Assembly (NCBI GenBank): GCA_903919125.1
Contig: CAIXGS010000004.1
Span: 62,001 to 126,000 of the forward strand
DNA length: 64,000 nt
From: an uncultured Spartobacteria bacterium
GTDB lineage: Bacteria > Verrucomicrobiota > Verrucomicrobiia > Chthoniobacterales > Chthoniobacteraceae
Direction of reading: 5' to 3'
The notes below the pieces were generated by a model. The model did not search any database. It was not told the DNA's origin and worked only from the letters and a program-made list of their open reading frames with translations. A program made the translations under genes and the position numbers. Shown here piece by piece: positions 52,161 through 59,252 of this stretch; the first letter of the stretch is position 1; every line of letters starts with the position of its first letter.

Positions 52161-54110
52161 ATGCATTTTATCAGAATTCTTCTTCCAGTTCTGCTGGCGG
52201 CTCTGCTCGGGCTTTCAGTCGCCAATGCCCATGATGCCCTCTCGCCGCATCAGCGTGGGATTCTTGAATCCAAATCATCAGCGCCAGTGGACGCGACCTT
52301 TAGCTTCGATGCTCCCGCTGGACCGCAGTTCACGGACGAAGAAAAGGAAGCGCAGCGTGAACGTGGCAAGGGCGTGATGCCGATGGTTAAAAACGCTTTT
52401 GATACAGGTGCCGCACAGGTGCGGATTCCGCCGGGTGATTATCGTTTCGGTCAAGAACACTATAAAGGTGCCAAGGTCATCTATCCGCTCGGCTTTGAGA
52501 ACATGCAGCGCGACGCAGAGCATCCTTTCATTATCGACGCGACGGGCGCGACGTTTTGGTTCGACCTAGATGACAAGCAAATGCCGCCGGGGCATCGTTG
52601 CGTGGGCTTTCAGAACTGCCGTAACATCGTGCTCCGTGGCGCGATCATTGACCGCGGCACGCGCGGCTGCATCGAAGGTCGCATCACTTGCATCGACCGC
52701 GCAGCCAATCGTTTTGAAATCCAGCTCTCACCCGGCATCGTCGTGCCCGCGACTTACAAGGGCGGAGAGGAGCAGCGTCTCTTTCCTTTCAAGAGTGATG
52801 GTCGCTTCTGCGTGCCGCTCTATGATTTGCAGGCGGGCATCCGCAAGCTTCGTTACAAGGACATTACGCCTTCCGCTGAGGGGCGTTATTGGATCAACAT
52901 GCAGGACCCCGACCTGATGGAGCGCATCCACGACGAGAACTGGGAGCGTGCTTATGGCGAACTCGGCGTGGTGCGTGTGGGCGATGGGCTGTCCTGTCTT
53001 TACACAACCGCCGGAGCCATCGCGCTAGAAGACTCGGCAAACATCACGTTGCATGGTGTGAGCGTCTATGTCGCCAAAGGTGGCCCAAGCGAAAGCGGCG
53101 GCGATGGCGCGCATCTTTGGAAGGACTGTTACTTCGGTCCGCGCCCCGGCACCAACCAGTGGAAGGGCGCGGATGGCTACCTGTGCCGCTCCACGCGTTA
53201 CGGATCGACGCTTGATAATGTCACCATTCGACACACCGGGGATGACCTGCAAAATTTCCACGGCATCTGGGGCAAAGTGAAAGCCGTGTCCGGTTATCAA
53301 GTCACGCTGGAGACAAATCCCTCATTGCGTCCCACGCTCAATAACGCCCGCCCCGGCGACGGCTTGCGCTTCATCCATCGCAAGACGGGTGTGCTTCTCG
53401 GCGAAGCGAAATTAATCGCTCTTAAAGACTTCCAGCTCACCCTCGATCAGGACGCCACGCCCTTTTCCGAAGCGCAGGCTGAGTGGCTCGATCACGAATG
53501 CGCAGGATGGGTGGTGCAGAACTGCCATTGGGAGGACAACTTTCAGCGCCTGCTCATCATGTCCGGCCCGGGGATCGTGCGCGGTTGCACCTTCACCCGC
53601 ATGGGCAGCAATATCTCGCTCAATACCGGCATGGGCCTGGTGGGCGGCATTCCGAGCGACATCACCATCGCCGACAACACCTTTACCGACGTGAACCCAC
53701 GCCCCCACGGCGCAACCATCGACGCCCGCGCCCACAACGCCCAAGGTCAGGACGGCGTCCCACCTATCGAGCGCCTCATTATCACCGGCAACACCTTCAC
53801 TCGCAGCGGCGGCCCGGCGATGAACCTCATCGGCATCAAAGACTCACGTATTGAGGGTAACCGCATCGACTCACCCATCCGAGCCACCGCCATTGCGCGT
53901 TCCTCCGATCAAACCGAGCGCCACGCCATCATGCTCCGTCACAGCACGGGCGTGGAGTTGAAGGCCAATATGCTTAGTGATCCCGAAAGACACGCGCGGC
54001 CGGATACTGTCAGCAAAAGCGAGTTGCTCGGCTTGGAGGCAGCGGAAAGCATCACGCTGGATGGGAAGCGGCTGCAGGATGCGCCTGCGAAAATCTTGAA
54101 AACCAAATGA
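52161..54110 (+). CDS. Secreted right-handed parallel beta-helix protein
   Basis: The protein has 649 residues from the ATG at 52161, which opens a signal peptide (ILLPVLLAALLGLSVANA). The central 450 residues have the stacked short-strand pattern of pectin lyase-like beta-helices: NCRNIVLRGAIIDRG, NITLHGVSVYVAKGG, NVTIRHTGDDLQNF, IEGNRIDSP. Such folds are found in polysaccharide lyases, hydrolases and epimerases of acidic glycans. No lyase catalytic motif was identified. It diverges from the sulfatase across 403 bp, suggesting joint action on a sulfated or acidic polysaccharide. Confidence 0.82.
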   Translation: MHFIRILLPVLLAALLGLSVANAHDALSPHQRGILESKSSAPVDATFSFDAPAGPQFTDEEKEAQRERGKGVMPMVKNAFDTGAAQVRIPPGDYRFGQEHYKGAKVIYPLGFENMQRDAEHPFIIDATGATFWFDLDDKQMPPGHRCVGFQNCRNIVLRGAIIDRGTRGCIEGRITCIDRAANRFEIQLSPGIVVPATYKGGEEQRLFPFKSDGRFCVPLYDLQAGIRKLRYKDITPSAEGRYWINMQDPDLMERIHDENWERAYGELGVVRVGDGLSCLYTTAGAIALEDSANITLHGVSVYVAKGGPSESGGDGAHLWKDCYFGPRPGTNQWKGADGYLCRSTRYGSTLDNVTIRHTGDDLQNFHGIWGKVKAVSGYQVTLETNPSLRPTLNNARPGDGLRFIHRKTGVLLGEAKLIALKDFQLTLDQDATPFSEAQAEWLDHECAGWVVQNCHWEDNFQRLLIMSGPGIVRGCTFTRMGSNISLNTGMGLVGGIPSDITIADNTFTDVNPRPHGATIDARAHNAQGQDGVPPIERLIITGNTFTRSGGPAMNLIGIKDSRIEGNRIDSPIRATAIARSSDQTERHAIMLRHSTGVELKANMLSDPERHARPDTVSKSELLGLEAAESITLDGKRLQDAPAKILKTK

Positions 54111-54416
54111 GGCACATCGTTTCTCGCTGGCGTTCGCTTGGGTGATGCGTTGACTGAAATTGTCTGTCCCCCGGGTCCCAACAATCGAAATAGCCTCTGA
54201 ATGGATCTTAACGAAAACTATGGTCACAATTTTCGCAGTCCCTCTGCTTGCATTGTTGGTCGCATTCTCAGTGGCCTTGGCATCACGCAATGGGCTAAGG
54301 ATAAAAAGTTAACCAAGGAAGCTTAGCGGTGAAAGTGCCGTATTTTGAGCCTTCAGCCACTTGTTGGCTTTTTTGAATAGGCCGCAGGATGACTATCTAA
54401 AATAAATGAATTTCTA
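54111..54416. other. Intergenic region with motif copy and possible micro-ORF
   Basis: A degenerate GTGTCTGTCCC copy (ATTGTCTGTCCCCC) lies at 54157-54172. A 30-codon frame at 54220-54312 (+) encodes a hydrophobic peptide, VTIFAVPLLALLVAFSVALA, which could be a small membrane protein, but it has no good ribosome site and is unsupported. Confidence 0.3.
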
Positions 54417-54752
54417 TCATTCTATTATTTCGTTTAGTCCTTCGATTATCTGATTAAGCTCTTCCGGTGAAGTGCTTCCAATTTTTGTGCTTAAGCGTAA
54501 TGTTGAAAGTGTACGAATCTGACTAATTTTGGCCCAAGAGCGTTTTGGTAGAGTCGGGGAATTGAGCTCTAAAGTTAGAGGAAAGCCTGCCTTCGGTTCT
54601 TGGCTTGTGAGAGCGATGGCAATGACTGTTCCCGAGCGTTGATTGAAAACATCACGACTGAGGATGAGGACGGGGCGTCGTCCAGATTGTTCTTGGCCTT
54701 GAGTTGGATCCAGTTCCGCCCAATAGATATCTCCTCTTAATATTCTGGCCAT
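54417..54752 (-). CDS. mazF: MazF/PemK-type toxin
   Basis: This 111-residue protein has the MazF fold signature: RGDIYWAELDPTQGQEQSGR at the start with RRPVLILSRDVFN, then AIALTSQ and a closing WAKISQIRTLS. It is an mRNA interferase that cuts at short specific sites. It overlaps the upstream antitoxin gene by 16 bp. All core residues appear present. It is the most 3' of a cluster of three modules on the minus strand between 54.4 and 56.8 kb. Confidence 0.93.
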   Translation of the reverse strand: MARILRGDIYWAELDPTQGQEQSGRRPVLILSRDVFNQRSGTVIAIALTSQEPKAGFPLTLELNSPTLPKRSWAKISQIRTLSTLRLSTKIGSTSPEELNQIIEGLNEIIE

Positions 54753-54979
54753 TCGGAAAGTTCGTTTTTGAGGCCTTCGTCAGCCAGTTGTTGTTCTTGG
54801 ATCGGGTCGAGTTTCGCGCACTCTTGGGCGAGACGGGTGTGCTCAAGGCGTATAATTTTCTCTTTGACTGCAATTTGAATGGCTTCGCTTCTGGATCGGA
54901 AGATGCGACTGGCAACCAGAGCGTCGAGCTTTTGGAGGAGAGACTGATCGAGGGAAATGGCGACTTTGGCGGCATTCAT
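54737..54979 (-). CDS. Ribbon-helix-helix antitoxin (MazF partner)
   Basis: The protein has 80 residues. The N-terminal KVAISLDQSLLQKLDALVAS and SRSEAIQIAVKEK segments form a CopG/MetJ-type ribbon-helix-helix DNA-binding domain, and the acidic C-terminus probably wraps the toxin. It is likely to repress its own promoter together with MazF, as other such pairs do. Confidence 0.85.
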   Translation of the reverse strand: MNAAKVAISLDQSLLQKLDALVASRIFRSRSEAIQIAVKEKIIRLEHTRLAQECAKLDPIQEQQLADEGLKNELSEWPEY

Positions 54980-55136
54980 ACTAAAGTCATACCAGTGACG
55001 CCTCCAATTGTCGAGGCGCGTTTCTACAGTGAGGTGAAAGGCTTAAGGCTTTTGTTATAATTTTACAAAAACCCTAGTGAAGTGGGTTGAGATTTCCAGA
55101 AAACAGGCCAACTGGAAATAGACCTAAGCGGGCTCA

Positions 55137-55523
55137 TTACCAAACCACGGAAATGCCAGGATAGGTCGGGATAATCGCATCTTTGGTAATAATTCGGCAC
55201 CTTCTTTCGAGTGCTTCGGCGACCAGGATGCGATCAAAGGGATCGTTGTGGATATCGGGAAGAGCAACGGCCGCTAAAGTGCAACCGCGAGTTATGGGTA
55301 ATTCCTGTATGCCGTGGCGTGCCAGAGCCTTGCCTATGAACACGTCTGGCGGGACTGGGAGCAAAAGTCGTCCGCGTTTGTAAAGTAGAGCGATCTCCCA
55401 AGCCGAAACCGCTGAGATCAGTAGGCTGCTATGAAATTTTTGAATAACGTCAAATGCAGGCTTAGAAAGCTTCTCTGGGTCTGAGGCCATCCAAACCAAG
55501 GTGTGAGTGTCCAAAAGAATCAT
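55137..55523 (-). CDS. vapC: VapC-type PIN ribonuclease toxin
   Basis: This 128-residue PIN domain protein has all four acidic positions: Asp in LLDTHTLVW, Glu in AVSAWEIALL, the Asp pair in DPFDRILVAEAL, and the late Asp in IITKDAII. It cleaves RNA, often tRNA or rRNA, in relatives. The start overlaps the Phd-type antitoxin stop by 4 bp. It is complete and predicted active. Confidence 0.93.
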   Translation of the reverse strand: MILLDTHTLVWMASDPEKLSKPAFDVIQKFHSSLLISAVSAWEIALLYKRGRLLLPVPPDVFIGKALARHGIQELPITRGCTLAAVALPDIHNDPFDRILVAEALERRCRIITKDAIIPTYPGISVVW

Positions 55524-55759
55524 CTCAGCACCTCCGGCCAGTCCTCTGCGGGGAGAGGTGCGGTGGGATCGCTCAAAAACTGAGCGCCGATAAGATCTGG
55601 GTCGGGTTGGAGGGTTGTATTTAGGCCTTTTTCGTGAGGCACAATATCAGCAACAGGCTTCCCGTTGCGACAAAGCACAATGCGTTCACCTTGATTCTCA
55701 ACAGACGCGACAAGGCGGGAAAGCTGAGATTTCGCCTCGTAAATGTTGATCGCAATCAT
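55520..55759 (-). CDS. Phd/YefM-type antitoxin
   Basis: The protein has 79 residues. The N-terminal INIYEAKSQLSRLVASVENQ and IVLCRNGKPVADIVP match the Phd/YefM DNA-binding dimer fold. The C-terminal acidic part would cover the VapC active site. It probably represses its own operon. Transcription is in the same direction as the RHH-MazF pair. Confidence 0.9.
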   Translation of the reverse strand: MIAINIYEAKSQLSRLVASVENQGERIVLCRNGKPVADIVPHEKGLNTTLQPDPDLIGAQFLSDPTAPLPAEDWPEVLR

Positions 55760-55847
55760 GTGAGAAATGTATTTGCAATCTGGGTCTGGTCAAGTCTGGT
55801 CTGCTTGGTCTCGCCTTCCTAAAGTTTACAGCGTGACCAAAAAGTTT

Positions 55848-55997
55848 CAGGGCCTGAGCCGTAAGCCTTTTTGGTCAATCGCTTAGTACCCCAAACCTCC
55901 AGAACCCAGAACCCAGAACCCAGAACCCAGAACCCCCAGAACCCCCGGAACCAAGAACCAAGAACCAAGAACCAAGAACCAAAAAGTGTCTGTCCCC
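55848..55997. repeat. Heptamer array 1 with conserved flank and GTGTCTGTCCC motif
   Basis: A 55-bp flank (55848-55902), containing CAATCGCTTAGTACCCCAAA, is followed by tandem 7-bp units AGAACCC (about 5) and AACCAAG (about 4-5), and then AAAAAGTGTCTGTCCCCC. The flank recurs at 57043-57098 beside the second array. Confidence 0.8.
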
Positions 55998-56071
55998 CGC
56001 AGTTTCCGCAGTTTCTGAGAAAATGAGAGAAAATGAACACTGCCTCTAATTTGCTAGTTTGATCCCTGACT

Positions 56072-56455
56072 TTATTCGAGGCCAAAGGATGCACGGACTT
56101 GATCGCGAACAGCACACATATCTAGCAGCGCCTGTTCCATATCCTCACGGTTTGCGCTGTCCCCAGGATAGCGCATGTTGATTGCGTAGCTGCTCAGGTT
56201 CTCAGCGGCTCGGATCAAATCAATCCATTCAGGATACGTCGGCGTTAATTGATGGAGCAGACTGCTGAGATCGTGTGTCTTCGGGAAGTGGATCCCATCT
56301 TCACAAAGATGGGATTTTAGCCACTTTTCGCCTGCCTGTTGACAATGAAAACAAATCACATTGAAAGGAGTGAGCTTTAGTGAGGACGCCAGTTCGATGG
56401 CTACGAGATGGTCCTCCTCCGCTTTCGCTATCCACTCAGTTGTGAGTCGTTTCAT
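56072..56455 (-). CDS. HEPN-domain protein (toxin-type)
   Basis: The protein has 127 residues from the ATG at 56455. It is a helical HEPN domain (EWIAKAEEDHLVAIELAS, then FHCQQAGEKWLKSHL and KTHDLSSLL), as in PF05168 members paired with nucleotidyltransferases. The classic R-x4-6-H RNase motif is not obvious, so whether it cuts RNA is unclear. It overlaps its partner by 20 bp. Confidence 0.85.
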   Translation of the reverse strand: MKRLTTEWIAKAEEDHLVAIELASSLKLTPFNVICFHCQQAGEKWLKSHLCEDGIHFPKTHDLSSLLHQLTPTYPEWIDLIRAAENLSSYAINMRYPGDSANREDMEQALLDMCAVRDQVRASFGLE

Positions 56456-56765
56456 AGAGGACGCGACCTTTGGAAAAAACGTCCTGAAGAAAGCAATCTC
56501 CCTCCTCCAATCTCCATGCAATGTCCTCGGGATCACGCACCAAAAGATCAAGAGGGAAGGATTTAGGGATCGCTGAGCGAATTGCCAGCGCCCTCTCCCG
56601 ATTCCGTACACCGGAGTCATCCTTGGTCATAACCACCATCAAATCGACATCCGAGTCTTCGGTGGGATTTCCATATGCGTAGGAACCAAACAGAACGATC
56701 TTAAGCGGCCTGAACTCTCGGGCCACGTCTGCCGCGTAAGTTTCGATTTGCCGCTGAGTGATCAT
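56436..56765 (-). CDS. MNT-type minimal nucleotidyltransferase
   Basis: The protein has 109 residues from the ATG at 56765; a longer frame to 56909 enters a dispersed repeat. The active site is intact: GSYAYGNPTEDSDVDLMVV gives GS-x10-D-x-D, and a later Asp is in FPLDLLV. In HEPN-MNT systems the MNT protein acts as antitoxin, in some cases by adding AMP groups to the HEPN toxin. The gene order, MNT then HEPN with overlap, is standard. Confidence 0.87.
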   Translation of the reverse strand: MITQRQIETYAADVAREFRPLKIVLFGSYAYGNPTEDSDVDLMVVMTKDDSGVRNRERALAIRSAIPKSFPLDLLVRDPEDIAWRLEEGDCFLQDVFSKGRVLYETTHN

Positions 56766-56832
56766 TGGGAGAACGATAGTACTTTTTGCGTTTTGCAGCA
56801 ACCTCTTGCTACCGCCATTAACGCTGGGGAGT

Positions 56833-56928
56833 CGGTAGATGCACGAGGTTGTCGACTTGTGCGGGATCCCGATCTTAAAAGCGATTACAACCACCATTCC
56901 ATCCCACATAACCCTACAAAACTAAAAT
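56833..56928. repeat. 95-bp dispersed repeat, copy 2
   Basis: It aligns with 51763-51861. Here it lies 67 bp upstream of the MNT start and could carry the promoter of that pair. It is followed directly by the AATAGGGGTCAGTGTT motif. Confidence 0.55.
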
Positions 56929-56959
56929 AGGGGTCAGTGTTCATTTTCTTTCAGTCATA
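56926..56959 (+). repeat. Dispersed AATAGGGGTCAGTGTT motif, copy 2
   Basis: AATAGGGGTCAGTGTTCATT continues as TTCTTTCAGTCATA. It differs from the copy at 49777-49809 at only two positions. Confidence 0.65.
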
Positions 56960-57018
56960 GGTTGCAGATGGCAATTGCGTTTGCTGAAGTTCCGACATTT
57001 TACGGAGTTCCGCGACGG

Positions 57019-57223
57019 AAAGTGTCTGTGCCCCGCGTTTTACAGGGCCTTAACCGTCGGCTTTTTGGCCAATCGCTCAGCACCCCAAACCTCCAGCACC
57101 CCAAGCACCAAGCACCAAGCACCAAGCACCAAGCACCAAGCACCAAGCACCAAGCACCAAGCACCAAGCACCAAGCACCAAGCACCAAGCACTAAGCACT
57201 AAGCACTAAGCACTAAGCACTAA
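57019..57223. repeat. Heptamer array 2 with conserved flank and motif copy
   Basis: AAAGTGTCTGTGCCCCGCG (57019-57037) is followed by the same 55-bp flank as array 1 (57043-57098), then about 13 units of CACCAAG and 4-5 units of CACTAAG. The last units overlap the 3' end of the membrane protein gene at 57206. Confidence 0.88.
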
Positions 57224-57601
57224 AAATCGGACTGCCGCCATTGCGAACGCAAAGACGAAACCGTAGGAGAATCTGTCGATGGCAATGACTGGTTTCCCGA
57301 GGCGCGTGCGAAGCATTCCAATGAGTGCCATCGCGGCACCTGAGACCACGGGCGTGAGTATCAGATTGGCAACGCGGAGGGTCTTTGAGTGAAGGAACGG
57401 GTGCGGAAAAAAGAGCAGGCTGACGCTTCCAACGGCGAGTCCGAGACATACGTAGCCAAACGCCAACAGCCAGGGAGACCGCGGTACCGCTGGGGGCGTT
57501 CTTTCAAAGAGGTGCAGTCCAGCTCCCGCCAGTGCTTGGAACGCAATCTGAAGAATTACTTCGCCTAAGATTTCGAGAATTAATGAAAAGAATACCGTCA
57601 T
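57206..57601 (-). CDS. Small hypothetical membrane protein ending in a heptamer array
   Basis: This is a 131-residue protein from the ATG at 57601 (a TTG at 57652 would add 17 residues). It has about four hydrophobic segments, for example VFFSLILEILGEVILQIAFQ and WLLAFGYVCLGLAVGSVSLL, so it is an integral membrane protein. The last residues, VLSA and the TAG stop, are encoded by CACTAAG units of the heptamer array. The original C-terminus was probably replaced by the array. No function is proposed. Confidence 0.6.
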   Translation of the reverse strand: MTVFFSLILEILGEVILQIAFQALAGAGLHLFERTPPAVPRSPWLLAFGYVCLGLAVGSVSLLFFPHPFLHSKTLRVANLILTPVVSGAAMALIGMLRTRLGKPVIAIDRFSYGFVFAFAMAAVRFLVLSA

Positions 57602-57764
57602 AGGGGCGCTAGCGACATGCCCTTTGTAAACATCTCCCTCGCTTGGTATCAAACCAATTTACCTGAGGCCGCTCATTCCAACTGGGCAAGTCTCCGCAAG
57701 ACTGGCATGCGCAGGGGTAGGCGAGGGGACTAGCCGGGCGCGCGCGGCATATTCGAGAAGGCGT

Positions 57765-59147
57765 TCAGTTTGCCCTGCGAGTGCTTAGGGTGCGGATTTC
57801 TTTTCCTTCTGGCGTCCACTCGTGGACGGCGCCGGACCAGTCACCGACGAGGGGATTTTGAGTGCTGGCGAAGGCGACGCGGAAGGCGGCGGTGTCACAC
57901 TTTTTGAATAGGGAAATCTGTTTGCCAGTCTCATCCCAGAGGCGGGCGGTTGCGTCGTGGCCGCCGGTAAGGAGGCTGCCTTCACGACTGTAGGCGATGC
58001 TCAGAACGCCGCCTGCGTGCGCGGGCCATTTGGCGACGAGACGGGCTGTAGCGGGGTCGTAGAGCAAAACTTGACCATCCCCACAGGCGGCGGCAAGCGA
58101 GCGGGCGTCGCTTCGCCAAGCGAGTTGATTCACGGCGTCGGTCGATCCGGCGAGGAGGCGCGGATTTTTACCGTTGGCGGCTTCGCTGATAAAGATGCCG
58201 CCGGCGCGATCGGAGCTTGCGAGTAGTTTGCCATCGGGAGAAAAGTCGAGGCTTGTGATGAAGTCGGCGTGCTTTTTCATCGACCACACAAGTGCCCCAT
58301 CGGCCACGCGATAGACGCGAACGAGCTTCTCCGGTCCAGCGGTAGCGACGAGACTTTGGTCGGGACTAAGGTCGGCGGCGAGGACGACATCGAAATCGTC
58401 TCCAACGGTGGTAAGAAGTTTCCCAGTCTTAAGTTCGATGAGTTGCACTTTGCCGGACGCGGTGGGACGTCCGCCGCCGATGAGGAGCACCTGACCATTG
58501 CGGCTGAAACGCAGCACGCGCACTTCACCTTCGGCAAATGGCAGCGCACCGATGCGGTGGCCGTCAGCGAGATCGTGGAGCACTGTTTCGTTATGTCCGC
58601 CGACCGCGATGACGGGTGCCCACGGATTTGCGGCGAGGGCCATCACAGGCAGGGCGCGCACGAGTTCCGGCCTGTTCGCGAGCGGCGGCAGACTGCGGAT
58701 GAAATCAGGCGCGGTCTTTGGCGCTTCGAGCGTAGCGGCATCGACGGTCAGCTGCACCACGGCGCGGGCTTCGCGGGCTTTGCCGGTGACATTGGGTTTG
58801 AGTCCGCCTTCAATCCACGACTTAAAAGCCGCGAGGATGTGGGGCGGCAATTTGTCCTGCTCCGGCGGCATCGCTTCTTCCCCACCGATGTGAGAGATGG
58901 CGCGGAATAGTGGGCTGTTTTCCGCGAGTCCAGCAACGACGGATGGCCCCGCCGAGCCGCCTTTCTCGAGAGTCTCTATCGTGGTCACATCGAGCCCGCC
59001 ACGGGTCTTGCCAGGCCGGTGGCAATTGGCGCAATGCTCGCGCAGGAGCGGCAGGATGTGGTCTTCAAAATTGCGCGGCTCCTCGGCCTGCACGGGTGCT
59101 GCGCTGAGCGTGGTGAGGATCGCGATACATATAAGAAACGCTTTCAT
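57765..59147 (-). CDS. PSCyt1 - WD40 propeller c-type cytochrome protein
   Basis: The protein has 460 residues from the ATG at 59147, which opens a signal peptide (MKAFLICIAILTTLSAAPVQ). A PSCyt1 domain with the haem site CANCH comes first, followed by a WD40-type propeller (LDFSPDGKLLASSDRAGGIF, LAWRSDARSLAAACGDGQVL, IAYSREGSLLTGGHDATARL). The pair of modules is common in planctomycetes and verrucomicrobia beside DUF1549/1553 genes. The role is probably periplasmic electron transfer linked to polymer breakdown, but this is not proven. It lies 105 bp downstream of the DUF1549/1553 gene. Confidence 0.88.
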   Translation of the reverse strand: MKAFLICIAILTTLSAAPVQAEEPRNFEDHILPLLREHCANCHRPGKTRGGLDVTTIETLEKGGSAGPSVVAGLAENSPLFRAISHIGGEEAMPPEQDKLPPHILAAFKSWIEGGLKPNVTGKAREARAVVQLTVDAATLEAPKTAPDFIRSLPPLANRPELVRALPVMALAANPWAPVIAVGGHNETVLHDLADGHRIGALPFAEGEVRVLRFSRNGQVLLIGGGRPTASGKVQLIELKTGKLLTTVGDDFDVVLAADLSPDQSLVATAGPEKLVRVYRVADGALVWSMKKHADFITSLDFSPDGKLLASSDRAGGIFISEAANGKNPRLLAGSTDAVNQLAWRSDARSLAAACGDGQVLLYDPATARLVAKWPAHAGGVLSIAYSREGSLLTGGHDATARLWDETGKQISLFKKCDTAAFRVAFASTQNPLVGDWSGAVHEWTPEGKEIRTLSTRRAN

Positions 59148-59252
59148 GACCTTAACGAATCCAGTTGCTTCAAAGTCAGCCGGGATAAACGCCGACACTT
59201 TTGGAATTGAGGCTTGGCAGGATGTAATGCGAGGGGCGAGGTGCATCCGCAA

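Noticed and set aside
54220-54312. 30-residue membrane peptide
   Set aside because: It is hydrophobic and plausible, but without a ribosome site or conservation evidence it is not listed as a gene.
56962-57202. Frames encoding (QAPSTKH)n or (VLGAWCL)n repeats
   Set aside because: They are translations of the heptamer array itself. Every frame is open because the unit lacks stops, so no real protein is implied.
57099-57223. Possible CRISPR array
   Set aside because: The repeats are 7 bp and directly adjacent without spacers, so this is a tandem microsatellite and not CRISPR.
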